A stretch of 54,068 bases of DNA from a virus. Under the pieces are notes generated by a model, which saw nothing but the letters and a program-made list of their open reading frames with translations, was not told where the DNA came from and ran no database searches. A program made the translations under genes and the position numbers. The first letter of the stretch is position 1; each line of letters begins with the position of its first letter. This document shows, piece after piece, positions 1 through 5,835 of this stretch. Location: positions 1-54,068 of IMG/VR virus record IMGVR_UViG_3300017917_002303; one strand, written 5' to 3'.

Positions 1-1
1 T

Positions 2-271
2 CTTAACTTTGATAGTGAGAAAGTTCGTGCTAGCAATGATAAAGTTTATGCTATTGCTACCACCATTAGTGGTGATGTTCATGCAGCGTATTTTGTTCCT
101 GTTGTTGCTGAAGTTCCCCAAAAAGAACTGACCAAGTATAACAACAAGGGCATGGATGTTGTTGGTGTGAATTGGATGTTGAGCAAGATCAATGCACCTT
201 TCACTGTTGACGAATACTTCACGTTCTTGAAAGAAGTTATCGCTCCTATTCTTCAAGAAATGGGTTTGTGA
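2..271 (+). CDS. C-terminal end of an unrecognised protein (partial)
   Basis: An open frame enters from the left edge and ends at TGA 269-271, giving 89 residues of a C-terminus that finishes LQEMGL. The visible part is soluble and mixed alpha/beta in character, with no membrane segment or catalytic motif that I recognise. It lies 29 bp before the Dam-type methyltransferase on the same strand and its codon use matches the small genes that follow. The start and most of the gene are outside the window. That it is coding is well supported by the uninterrupted frame; its function is unknown. Confidence 0.75.
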   Translation, partial: LNFDSEKVRASNDKVYAIATTISGDVHAAYFVPVVAEVPQKELTKYNNKGMDVVGVNWMLSKINAPFTVDEYFTFLKEVIAPILQEMGL

Positions 272-300
272 TAGAATAGTAAACTACTGACTGAGTACCT

Positions 301-1092
301 ATGAAACCTGTCATCAAATACCAAGGCGGAAAGACTAAAGAACTGCCGTTGATTAAACAACTCGCACCAGAGCAATTCTCCCGCATTGTTGAACCTTTCT
401 GTGGAGGTGCAGCAGTATCATTAAGTTATGGTCATTCGTGTGTGTTGAATGATATCAATGCTGCTGTAATTAACCTGTATAAGGTGATAGGATCGAAGGA
501 TTATCCTGCACTGCAAAGTAGAATTGATACGATCAAATCGTATGACCATGATGCACTTGAGCAACAGTATTATACTGCTCGCCAAGTAATCAACCACCCA
601 AGTGATTACAGCAGGTTGGTGTATGCTATCTCATACATTGTTGTCAGACAATTATGTTTCAGTGGTATGGAAAGGTATAACGCAAAGGGTGAGTTCAATG
701 TGCCATTCGGTCACTATAAAAAGTTCTCCTGCAACCTATCACCAGAGCATCATCAATTCTTCTCAACCAAGGTAGAACTTTGTGAGGAAGATGGTGTGGA
801 ATTGATCTATCATTGTGATGAGAATGACTTCATCTTTTTAGATCCTCCTTATCTCGATCGTCTGGGTTATAACACTGGAGATGGTGGAAATAGTCTGCAT
901 AATAGGTTAATCAAAGCGATGAAATCTACCAAAGCAAAATGGTTATTCATCCACACAGATTGTGAATACTATCGTGATAACTTATCTGAGTTCAATATAC
1001 AAACTGAAGAGTTTCAGTATGCACAGAACTTTGGTAAGGGAAAGGATCACTCAGGTGCTAAAGTAAAGCACATTTATGTAAAGAACTACTGA
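301..1092 (+). CDS. dam: Dam-type (D12 class) DNA adenine N6-methyltransferase
   Basis: This 263-residue protein should transfer a methyl group from S-adenosylmethionine to the N6 of adenine in DNA, probably in GATC. The D12-class landmarks are present: an N-terminal KYQGGK near residue 7, the SAM-binding motif EPFCGGAAVS at about residues 31-40, an LNDIN segment after it, and the catalytic DPPY at residues 181-184. Length is typical for phage Dam enzymes. No restriction endonuclease lies beside it, so it is an orphan methylase that may protect phage DNA from host nucleases or mark replication and packaging sites. The next gene has its own promoter module starting 5 bp after the stop. GATC as the target is inferred from the family. 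Confidence 0.93.
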   Translation: MKPVIKYQGGKTKELPLIKQLAPEQFSRIVEPFCGGAAVSLSYGHSCVLNDINAAVINLYKVIGSKDYPALQSRIDTIKSYDHDALEQQYYTARQVINHPSDYSRLVYAISYIVVRQLCFSGMERYNAKGEFNVPFGHYKKFSCNLSPEHHQFFSTKVELCEEDGVELIYHCDENDFIFLDPPYLDRLGYNTGDGGNSLHNRLIKAMKSTKAKWLFIHTDCEYYRDNLSEFNIQTEEFQYAQNFGKGKDHSGAKVKHIYVKNY

Positions 1093-1096
1093 GGGG

Positions 1097-1179
1097 TGTG
1101 ACAGTTGGCAGACTGTCCACCAAATCGCCCATGGGCAATCTTGGCGTGCTATGGTATGTTCATACAGATGAGAAACGAC
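1097..1179 (+). promoter_or_regulatory. Promoter module A (first of four copies)
   Basis: The module begins TGTGACAGT, continues into GACTGTCCACCAAATCGCC, and has an extended -10 element TGCTATGGT at 1147-1155, exactly 50 bp from the start of the first box. CAGT and ACTG form a short dyad. The same arrangement recurs at 2360, 2883 and 3954. There is no TTGACA-like -35; the conserved CCACCAAA block sits in that position instead. I infer an extended -10 promoter with an activator or operator site, driving the gene at 1180. Confidence 0.7.
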
Positions 1180-1344
1180 ATGCGAATTGATGTGAAATGC
1201 CATGCTGCTCCTTGGGAGAACACAACAACTGATGTAGATCGTGCATACGATCTTGCGTACAGTTTGAGTGAAGAATACCAGTGTGATGTTGATCTTCGTT
1301 ATAACGAGACTGGCATCATCTTCACCACTGTTTCTAACTACTGA
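1180..1344 (+). CDS. Small phage protein of unknown function, 54 aa
   Basis: The product is an acidic 54-residue protein containing DVDRAYDLAYSLSEEY and ending TVSNY. I place the start at ATG 1180, with ATG 1168 as the alternative. The same frame runs back to a TTG at 1105, but that stretch is promoter module A: its sequence is conserved with three other copies that are clearly upstream of genes, so it is unlikely to be coding. The gene is followed 2 bp later by another small gene. I do not recognise a fold or function. Confidence 0.65.
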   Translation: MRIDVKCHAAPWENTTTDVDRAYDLAYSLSEEYQCDVDLRYNETGIIFTTVSNY

Positions 1345-1346
1345 TC

Positions 1347-1508
1347 ATGAAGAACTATCGTGTTCAAGTTGAGACTAATGACGGATGTGTGACGGTTTGG
1401 TATGAAAAATCAAAAGCAAAGACTGCAGATAAACTGATACTCAATCGTGTTTATAATCAACTCTGTGGATTGAACATCAAAGAAATCAATGTAACTCCTT
1501 CTGTGTGA
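1347..1508 (+). CDS. Small phage protein of unknown function, 53 aa
   Basis: ATG 1347 opens a 53-residue frame that begins MKNYRVQVETNDG and ends TPSV. It reads like a small single-domain beta-rich fold (YRVQVET, VTVWYEK) followed by a helix. The stop TGA overlaps the ATG of the next gene in a TGATG junction, which is typical of translationally coupled phage genes and is the best evidence that the frame is real. No function is recognised. Confidence 0.65.
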   Translation: MKNYRVQVETNDGCVTVWYEKSKAKTADKLILNRVYNQLCGLNIKEINVTPSV

Positions 1509-1771
1509 TGCAGTATTCTAACCTATCAAAGATTAAACCAAAGTTGAGAACAACTGGTAACATTACTGGTAACTTTGGTCGTCCTAAATCACGGGCAGGA
1601 TCTACTCTTAGTGGCATCGGTGTTACTAATACTGAGACTGTCAAATGTGTGACGCAAGATGAGTATCTTGCTCGTCTACATTATGCTTTTGATAATACTG
1701 ACGATCCTAAACTTCGAGAGTTCATTTACACTCAAATCCGCAACATTTACGTTCAACGAGGTACATGGTGA
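1508..1771 (+). CDS. Small phage protein of unknown function, 87 aa
   Basis: The gene starts at ATG 1508, inside the stop of the preceding gene. A GTG one codon upstream would also fit. The N-terminal 35 residues are basic and Gly/Ser/Thr-rich (LRTTGNITGNFGRPKSRAG), suggesting a flexible or nucleic-acid-contacting tail. The remainder (QDEYLARLHYAFDNTDDPKLREFIYTQI, quoted in part) is predicted helical. It is coupled to the next gene by a TGATG overlap. I recognise no catalytic motif. Confidence 0.68.
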   Translation: MQYSNLSKIKPKLRTTGNITGNFGRPKSRAGSTLSGIGVTNTETVKCVTQDEYLARLHYAFDNTDDPKLREFIYTQIRNIYVQRGTW

Positions 1772-2175
1772 TGACTACACTGACGACTGAAAAAGTACTC
1801 GATTTTTGTGAAGAATACTGTGAAGTTCTTCGCAACAAACTGATCCAATGGCGGATCAATTTGCATCGCAATTCTATTGGCAAAGGTGATGATGATAGTT
1901 ATCACGCTAGGAAGATTGATGAACTGGTGAGTGGAATTGATCCTAACATTCCTGAGTATCAGATACAAACTGGCAAGAAGTATGCTCGAATTGTTATGGT
2001 TGATGGGCAACGATCTGTTCATGCTTTTGTGAACTTGAGCAATGGAGATGTGTACAAACCAGCATCATGGGCATCACCAGTTAGGGATGCGCGTTATAAT
2101 TTGCTGCTAGAAGATGCACGCGCTGTGCTATTCAATTCTGTTGATCCTTTCGGTGGTTATCTGTACAAACGATGA
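1771..2175 (+). CDS. Conserved T4-like cyanophage hypothetical protein, about 134 aa
   Basis: The N-terminal half is helical and charged (VLDFCEEYCEVLRNKL). The C-terminal half carries a block I associate with a recurrent small cyanophage protein: KKYARIVMV, RSVHAFVNLSNGDVYKPASW and RDARYNLL in order, a likely beta-sheet domain. ATG 1771 overlaps the previous TGA and lies 9 nt from a GAGG ribosome-binding site at 1758-1761. ATG 1765 is an alternative but is too close to it. The stop overlaps the next ATG. The molecular role is unknown. Confidence 0.75.
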   Translation: MTTLTTEKVLDFCEEYCEVLRNKLIQWRINLHRNSIGKGDDDSYHARKIDELVSGIDPNIPEYQIQTGKKYARIVMVDGQRSVHAFVNLSNGDVYKPASWASPVRDARYNLLLEDARAVLFNSVDPFGGYLYKR

Positions 2176-2351
2176 AAAAAGTAGGAAACTATTTTGTTAG
2201 TGAAAGTGCAATGAATGATCCTGCTGTTGTTGCAGCGATGAAATCTTATGATCTTCGCTTGCAACAAGAGGCAGTCAATCGTGATCGAATTAGACAAGGT
2301 AAAACACCACTGGTTCCCTATAAAGTCTGGAACATTTCAGACCGAGATTGA
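2172..2351 (+). CDS. Small phage protein of unknown function, 59 aa
   Basis: ATG 2172 overlaps the previous stop (ATGA junction) and opens a 59-residue frame, MKKVGNYFVSESAMNDPAVV and onward, ending WNISDRD. The middle is helical and rich in Gln and Arg. It ends 8 bp before promoter module B, so it is the last gene of the small overlapping run that starts at 1180. Function is unknown. Confidence 0.65.
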   Translation: MKKVGNYFVSESAMNDPAVVAAMKSYDLRLQQEAVNRDRIRQGKTPLVPYKVWNISDRD

Positions 2352-2359
2352 AGAGAAAT

Positions 2360-2445
2360 TGTGCCAGTTCGGGAACTGTCCACCATTCTCCCACAGACGC
2401 TCAGATCGGTGCTAATGTATTTACATACAAACAAAGGGAAAAGAA
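2360..2445 (+). promoter_or_regulatory. Promoter module B (second of four copies)
   Basis: TGTGCCAGTTCGGGAACTG contains a perfect CAGTT-CGGG-AACTG dyad and is followed by TCCACCA. The extended -10 TGCTAATGT is at 2410-2418, again 50 bp from the first base of the module. A leader CATACAAACAAAGGGA supplies the ribosome-binding site for ATG 2446. The layout matches modules A, C and D. Confidence 0.75.
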
Positions 2446-2634
2446 ATGAGCACACAACATCGCATTGACAACATCATCGACGCATTGCAAGAAGCACTAA
2501 CAAAATGTCAATTAGTGAACTATCATGATAATGCAAAGACTGAACAATCTCCTCCTTATGTGCTTGGTTGGACATCATCAACCATCAAAAATGCACTGAT
2601 TGATCTCAACCAACTCAAGCAAGATCTGAAATGA
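2446..2634 (+). CDS. Small helical phage protein, 62 aa
   Basis: The 62-residue product begins MSTQHRIDNIIDALQEALTK and ends LNQLKQDLK. It appears mostly helical, with two helices separated by a Ser/Pro-containing loop (KTEQSPPYVLGW). AAAGGGA sits 8 nt before the ATG and belongs to promoter module B, so the gene is the first on that transcript. It overlaps the next gene by 4 bp (ATGA). No function is recognised. Confidence 0.7.
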   Translation: MSTQHRIDNIIDALQEALTKCQLVNYHDNAKTEQSPPYVLGWTSSTIKNALIDLNQLKQDLK

Positions 2635-2834
2635 ACTTTCAAATTGTAGACATCGAGTTTGATTTTGAAACTGATGATGAATACGTCTGGAATACTGGTG
2701 AGCAACAACAAATCATTGACGAAGTTACTAACACTGTCTGGGAAGCAGATGATGAAGATGATCTAGTTGAAGAAATCACTTGTGCAACTGGTTGGTGTAT
2801 CAAATCCCTTGATTACATTCATGTTCTAAAGTAA
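2631..2834 (+). CDS. Small acidic phage protein, 67 aa
   Basis: This 67-residue protein is very acidic, with the runs DIEFDFETDDEY and WEADDEDDLVEEI, and has a cysteine pair around CATGWC near the C-terminus. It is coupled to the preceding gene by a 4-bp overlap. Small acidic proteins in this genome position are often host-takeover or DNA-mimic candidates, but nothing here proves that, and I have no family assignment. Confidence 0.7.
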   Translation: MNFQIVDIEFDFETDDEYVWNTGEQQQIIDEVTNTVWEADDEDDLVEEITCATGWCIKSLDYIHVLK

Positions 2835-2837
2835 TCA

Positions 2838-2858
2838 CTAGCGTCCACAATACGCTAG
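2838..2858 (+). other. Perfect 7-bp hairpin after the 2631 gene
   Basis: CTAGCGT at 2838-2844 pairs with ACGCTAG at 2852-2858 around a 7-nt loop. It begins 3 bp after a stop codon but is not followed by a U tract, so it is more likely an RNA-stabilising or processing hairpin than a standard intrinsic terminator. Confidence 0.4.
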
Positions 2859-2882
2859 AAGGTGAAGAGAAATGCTCTAGGG

Positions 2883-2968
2883 TGTGCCAGTCAGCAAACC
2901 GCACACCAAACGCCCTACAGGTGATCCTGCCGTGGTATTGTATATTCATATAAACAAAGGGAGACGAA
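2883..2968 (+). promoter_or_regulatory. Promoter module C (third of four copies)
   Basis: TGTGCCAGT starts at 2883 and CACCAAACGCC follows. The dyad here is different: GGTGTGC and GCACACC (7 bp each) flank the box. The extended -10 TGGTATTGT is at 2933-2941, 50 bp from the module start. The leader CATATAAACAAAGGGA provides the ribosome-binding site for ATG 2969. Confidence 0.7.
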
Positions 2969-3196
2969 ATGCATCCTTACTACACAACAAACTTCGCAGA
3001 TCGTGAGATGTTTGCTTATAATTCATACCGTGAAAAACAGCAAGCAGAGATAGCACGGATCAATGCACATCCTGAGCAACGTATGAAATACTGCTTCGAG
3101 TTCATTGAAGGCGCTGACGAACAAATGCGTCACAAGTGTTACAACAAGATCGCAGAATACTCTGCAAAACTTGACTGGTCTGAAGCACACTTCTGA
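2969..3196 (+). CDS. Small phage protein of unknown function, 75 aa
   Basis: The 75-residue product (MHPYYTTNFADREMFAYNSY at the start) is predicted to be almost wholly helical after residue 15, with many charged residues and no membrane segment. AAAGGGAG lies 7 nt upstream of the ATG, within promoter module C. It precedes a well-conserved small cyanophage gene by 7 bp. Function is unknown. Confidence 0.7.
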   Translation: MHPYYTTNFADREMFAYNSYREKQQAEIARINAHPEQRMKYCFEFIEGADEQMRHKCYNKIAEYSAKLDWSEAHF

Positions 3197-3203
3197 GGAA
3201 TTG

Positions 3204-3398
3204 ATGATGAAAAACACTACCAAAGTTCAAGCACTTCAACAATTCCGTTACAACTGGAAAGTGTTCACTAAGCAACAACCAAAGTGGAAGGATGATGTTA
3301 TTGCCAAGCGCGAAAGTTGGAACAATTTTGTAGATGCTCTGAACAAAGAAGGTTACATCAGCGACAAACAAGCGATGACATGGGATAATCCTTTCTAA
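3204..3398 (+). CDS. Conserved small T4-like cyanophage protein, 64 aa
   Basis: The product begins MMKNTTKVQALQQFRYNW and ends with DKQAMTWDNPF. The pattern LxQFRYxW, PKWKxDxIAKRExWNNFxDAL, then a C-terminal WxNPF is one I associate with a small protein found repeatedly in T4-like cyanophages, so its length is probably normal. A GAGG site at 3195-3198 precedes ATG 3204 (ATG 3207 is equally possible). An in-frame ATG at 3105 lies inside the preceding gene and is rejected as a start. Role unknown. Confidence 0.75.
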   Translation: MMKNTTKVQALQQFRYNWKVFTKQQPKWKDDVIAKRESWNNFVDALNKEGYISDKQAMTWDNPF

Positions 3399-3438
3399 AG
3401 AGATTGACGCTCCCAAAGTATAAACCACTCAAAGACAC

Positions 3439-3714
3439 ATGAATTACATTTGTATCACCTTTGGTCCTACACTTGCAGATCCAAACTATTGGTGGAATGA
3501 TAAAGAACGTTTTGAGACACAACGAGCAGCAGAACGTCATGGGATTGAAAAGATGCCGATTGCAGGAACTTTCGGATATGTTGTGATTGAAGAGACAGAA
3601 GATAGTTGGGAAGTTGTTGACGAACTGGGAGCACCTGCGAACGCTGTGAGTATCTCCTGCAACAGACTTGGCACCTATTCTGTTCAACCTGCCCCACAAC
3701 TTAACTTAGTTTGA
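3439..3714 (+). CDS. Small phage protein of unknown function, 91 aa
   Basis: This is a 91-residue protein with aromatic-rich N-terminal strands (MNYICITFGP, YWWNDKERFETQRAAERHGI in part) and a compact beta portion (GTFGYVVIEETEDSWEVVDEL). A 40-bp gap before it has no promoter module. Two minus-strand frames cover the same bases but lack ribosome-binding sites and are judged to be shadows. I do not recognise the fold. Confidence 0.65.
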   Translation: MNYICITFGPTLADPNYWWNDKERFETQRAAERHGIEKMPIAGTFGYVVIEETEDSWEVVDELGAPANAVSISCNRLGTYSVQPAPQLNLV

Positions 3715-3722
3715 GAAGCACA

Positions 3723-3938
3723 ATGACACCAGAAAAGCAAAAAGCAATGGAAGAACTTGCAGGGGAGATTGGTGGTTTGGTTGGAAAGTTAATCGGTTCG
3801 CTGATTTTCAATGCAATCTTTGCATCGCTGTTGTATGTTATTTTGATCCACTTGGTGGGGGTTTCTGTTACCTATTTGCAAGTGTTTGGCATGGTTTTGA
3901 TTATTGACTTCATCAAATCTTATATTAAGAAAGTGTAA
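3723..3938 (+). CDS. Small membrane protein, about 71 aa
   Basis: After a charged N-terminus (TPEKQKAMEELAGEIGGL) come two closely spaced hydrophobic segments, roughly residues 24-47 and 49-64, ending in a basic tail SYIKKV. It should be a two-helix inner-membrane protein. Starting at ATG 3723, preceded by GAGAAG, is preferred over a TTG at 3711. Small two-helix membrane proteins in phages include holins and superinfection-exclusion factors; no endolysin is adjacent, so neither role can be assigned. Confidence 0.65.
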   Translation: MTPEKQKAMEELAGEIGGLVGKLIGSLIFNAIFASLLYVILIHLVGVSVTYLQVFGMVLIIDFIKSYIKKV

Positions 3939-3953
3939 AGAACTGCCAACCGC

Positions 3954-4041
3954 TGTGCCAGTTCGGGAACTGTCCACCAAACCGCCAGAACCCCCCGAAC
4001 CCGTGCTATGGTATACACATACCAAACAAGGGAACACCCCA
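3954..4041 (+). promoter_or_regulatory. Promoter module D (fourth of four copies)
   Basis: TGTGCCAGTTCGGGAACTG begins at 3954 and is identical to module B over this stretch, including the CAGTT-CGGG-AACTG dyad, followed by TCCACCAAACCGCC. The extended -10 TGCTATGGT is at 4004-4012, exactly 50 bp downstream of the module start and identical to module A. AACAAGGGA before ATG 4042 is the ribosome-binding site. Confidence 0.75.
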
Positions 4042-4368
4042 ATGCGTAAGATTGAACTCCAAATGAACACCGCCATCACCAAAGGTGTTGACTTCAAGAG
4101 TGCAAACACTGAAGTCATTTCATGCACCAACGTGACGGATGTGTTCCTGCATGGTAATCTGATTGCTCGGATTGGTGAGACTTGGATTGAATTATTCGAT
4201 GGTGGTTGGCAAACTAAAACCACAAAGTCTCGCCTTAATGCTATTCTGCAAGAGCACGGAAATGGCGACAAGGTGTTTCAGAAAGCAGGAAAGTGGTTTG
4301 TCACTTTCACCGACTACCGCAACAATGCTGTCACCGTTCCTTTCTTCTCGGGGATGCGTCTTGCATGA
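4042..4368 (+). CDS. Phage protein of unknown function, 108 aa, HicA neighbour
   Basis: From ATG 4042 the protein runs MRKIELQMNTAITKG to FFSGMRLA, 108 residues, predicted to be mostly beta (VISCTNVTDVFLHGNLIARI, WFVTFTDYRNNAVTV). The frame is open upstream to 3904 but that part is promoter module D. It overlaps the HicA-like gene by 4 bp, so the two are probably translated together. In classical pairs HicA is partnered by HicB; this protein does not show an evident HicB ribbon-helix-helix or RNase-H-like signature, so I do not call it an antitoxin, though its position invites the test. Confidence 0.7.
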   Translation: MRKIELQMNTAITKGVDFKSANTEVISCTNVTDVFLHGNLIARIGETWIELFDGGWQTKTTKSRLNAILQEHGNGDKVFQKAGKWFVTFTDYRNNAVTVPFFSGMRLA

Positions 4369-4547
4369 TGAAGTATAAGACATTTATCCTGTATCTAAAG
4401 GACAAAGGATGTACATTGCATCGCACATCTGGCAAACATCACATCTACACCCATCCTAAGATCAATCGAAACATTGTAATCCCCAAACAGAAAGAAATCT
4501 CCCAAGGCGTCATCTACCAAACACAAAAACTCCTCACAAATGTCTAA
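4365..4547 (+). CDS. hicA: HicA-like mRNA interferase, 60 aa
   Basis: HicA toxins are small dsRBD-fold RNases that cut mRNA using one histidine. The 60-residue product fits in length and pattern: an N-terminal helix with a basic end (LKDKGCTLHRTSG), the GxHHIY-like segment SGKHHIYTHP with candidate catalytic H25/H26, a strand NIVIPKQ, and a closing helix QGVIYQTQKLL. Start ATG 4365 overlaps the preceding stop. No HicB is recognisable on either side. Phage copies of this kind may act on host transcripts or may be inactive relics; the sequence alone does not decide. Family call is fairly secure, toxicity is inference. Confidence 0.72.
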   Translation: MMKYKTFILYLKDKGCTLHRTSGKHHIYTHPKINRNIVIPKQKEISQGVIYQTQKLLTNV

Positions 4548-4695
4548 TCAAGTTCGCATCATTGATAAAGTTGGATTGTTCCCAGAAACCAAAGGTAGAG
4601 CACGTTATGTAACAGTTAAATCTTATGATCATGCCATGGAGATCATAAAGGAACAAACCAAACTTGGCAACATTGTTACACTCGTATTCTGGTAA
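4540..4695 (+). CDS. Small phage protein of unknown function, 51 aa
   Basis: ATG 4540 overlaps the end of the hicA-like gene by 8 bp and encodes 51 residues, MSNQVRIIDKVGLFPETKGR through LGNIVTLVFW. The layout is strand, loop, strand, helix, strand. It is immediately downstream of the HicA-like gene, but it is too short and lacks the features of HicB, so I leave it unassigned. Confidence 0.6.
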   Translation: MSNQVRIIDKVGLFPETKGRARYVTVKSYDHAMEIIKEQTKLGNIVTLVFW

Positions 4696-4697
4696 TC

Positions 4698-4835
4698 ATG
4701 GATCAATTTGACTATCAACCAGACTTCGATTATAATGGTACAGAGTGGCAAGATGATATTCTGATTGCACTCAATGAAGAATCGATTGTTGAAAACTTTG
4801 ATTATGAAACCAATGAACTTCTCAAAACATTCTAA
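4698..4835 (+). CDS. Very acidic small protein, 45 aa
   Basis: The frame starts at ATG 4698, 2 bp after the previous stop, and gives 45 residues with about one third Asp/Glu (DQFDYQPDFDYNGTEWQDD). It overlaps the next gene in a different frame. The coding call rests on spacing and strong acidity similar to the 2631 product; there is no family match I can name. Confidence 0.5.
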   Translation: MDQFDYQPDFDYNGTEWQDDILIALNEESIVENFDYETNELLKTF

Positions 4836-5109
4836 AGACTTCTCCCAGGATTTTATCAATCTGCTTGATGACATGCTGACAGATAGCACGTCCATGGCAG
4901 AAACCGACTTTGTAGATGATCTGCTAGATCTTATCAGCGAAAGACTTGTAAGTTTGCACGATTATTATAATAGCAGTCTTGCCAGCGTACAGTATTATCA
5001 GAGGCAGATCATGGAACGCAAAGTGAAGTCCCCAGTGCAGCAGGATAATTATCAAGATGTCGTGAAGTTTCTGAATAGCAATACCGAAGTCGCACCTGAT
5101 GACTGTTAG
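4804..5109 (+). CDS. Helical phage protein of unknown function, about 101 aa
   Basis: The protein is acidic and helical (QDFINLLDDMLTD, DFVDDLLDLISERL) with an aromatic Tyr-rich middle (LHDYYNSSLASVQYYQRQ). ATG 4804 and ATG 4813 are both possible starts; neither has a clear ribosome-binding site, and translation probably couples to the overlapping 4698 frame. It is the last gene before the origin-like region and ends with the stop at 5107-5109. Function is unknown. Confidence 0.6.
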   Translation: MKPMNFSKHSKDFSQDFINLLDDMLTDSTSMAETDFVDDLLDLISERLVSLHDYYNSSLASVQYYQRQIMERKVKSPVQQDNYQDVVKFLNSNTEVAPDDC

Positions 5110-5160
5110 TATGCTCAAAAGCGCATAGAATAAAAAAGGTTAAAATAAATGTTGTTTGAT

Positions 5161-5439
5161 TGTGGAAAAGGTTGTGAAAAACTTTATAATTTACTGTTGT
5201 TCTGTTGATTACTTCTAAGTCCTTATAAATGCCCGCTGCCGTTGTCACCTTAGCGGTCGCACTATAAGACACACACAGTCTCACAAATCTCCCCCGTCCA
5301 CTATAAGAACCACAGCACACTTTTCCACAGCAAACTTATAAGTTTTCCACACGTTTTTCACAGTTTCTTATAAGTTTTCCACAAGCAGTTTGTGTTACTT
5401 TGAGTGACAGACTGCGATCTCAGTGATACCTGTGGAAAA
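5161..5439 (+). other. DnaA-box cluster, candidate replication origin
   Basis: Five exact TTTTCCACA words occur here: 5161-5169 (minus), 5321-5329, 5343-5351 and 5375-5383 (plus) and 5431-5439 (minus). Two one-mismatch copies, TTTTTCACA, are at 5173-5181 (minus) and 5354-5362 (plus). TTTTCCACA is the DnaA box form used by cyanobacteria. The stretch from 5110 to 5513 has no convincing gene, is flanked by gene-dense DNA, and contains many short TTATAAG-type words that could melt easily. I infer a replication origin or another DnaA-responsive site. A minus-strand frame at 5009-5320 is judged spurious. Confidence 0.6.
5335..5383 (+). repeat. 17-bp direct repeat carrying a DnaA-type box
   Basis: CTTATAAGTTTTCCACA occurs at 5335-5351 and again at 5367-5383, 32 bp apart (about three helical turns), so both copies lie on the same DNA face. 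Each couples the palindrome CTTATAAG to TTTTCCACA. Confidence 0.8.
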
Positions 5440-5513
5440 CTTCGTTGTCACTTATGGGAATGTGTTTGCCCTTATAGTTACACACTACCATACACCTTCG
5501 TTATAACTAACTC

Positions 5514-5675
5514 ATGAGCACTTCGTTGTTGATTTCTGCACTTCGTCTCGGCAACACTGGCAACGAGATCTTGAACATTCTGGATGCACTTGTGTCTGAT
5601 GAGAATGTTAGCACAGATCAGCAGGTTTGTCAAGTCGCTTATAATGCACCTACAGCAGATGTGATCGATTTCTGA
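5514..5675 (+). CDS. Small phage protein next to the origin-like region, 53 aa
   Basis: ATG 5514 opens 53 residues, MSTSLLISALRLGNTGNEIL and onward, closing with QVAYNAPTADVIDF. The pattern of a short helix, GNTGNEILxILDAL, and a C-terminal PTAD motif resembles small proteins that I associate with T4-like cyanophages, where Asn/Gly-rich 50-60 residue proteins of this type recur. Codon use is like the left-hand genes rather than the AT-rich island to the right. No clear ribosome-binding site is visible. Function is unknown. Confidence 0.6.
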   Translation: MSTSLLISALRLGNTGNEILNILDALVSDENVSTDQQVCQVAYNAPTADVIDF

Positions 5676-5684
5676 TCGTTATTC

Positions 5685-5735
5685 ACCCCGTTCGTTCATT
5701 GTCACTTATTGGCAGTGTTTGGGCGGGGTTTCTTA
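5685..5735 (+). terminator. Possible weak terminator after the 5514 gene
   Basis: ACCCCG at 5685-5690 can pair with CGGGGT at 5724-5729, enclosing a smaller CACT/AGTG stem, and TTTCTTAT follows. The loop is long and the U tract is interrupted, so this is only a weak candidate. Confidence 0.3.
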
Positions 5736-5835
5736 TACCGTCGGCGGGCGATGCCTAAAGCTAAAAACGCTAACTACCCTAACCTACAACGAACCAAAAA
5801 CGCGAACGAGATATAAGGTGTTTCAAAAAATTTTT

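Noticed and set aside
301-1092. Restriction-modification system around the Dam gene
   Set aside because: No endonuclease-like gene lies nearby; the methylase looks solitary.
1105-1179. TTG-started N-terminal extension of the 1180 gene
   Set aside because: The stretch matches three other upstream modules base for base in key positions, so it is regulatory.
3904-4041. Upstream extension of the 4042 gene
   Set aside because: It covers promoter module D, and ATG 4042 has an AAGGGA site at a good distance.
3789-4271. Minus-strand frame of 160 residues
   Set aside because: It crosses promoter module D and two supported plus genes, and its composition (Cys/Ser/Pro-rich) is typical of a shadow.
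5009-5320. Minus-strand frame of 103 residues over the origin-like region
   Set aside because: No ribosome-binding site, no family resemblance, and it overlaps a plus-strand gene and DnaA-type boxes.
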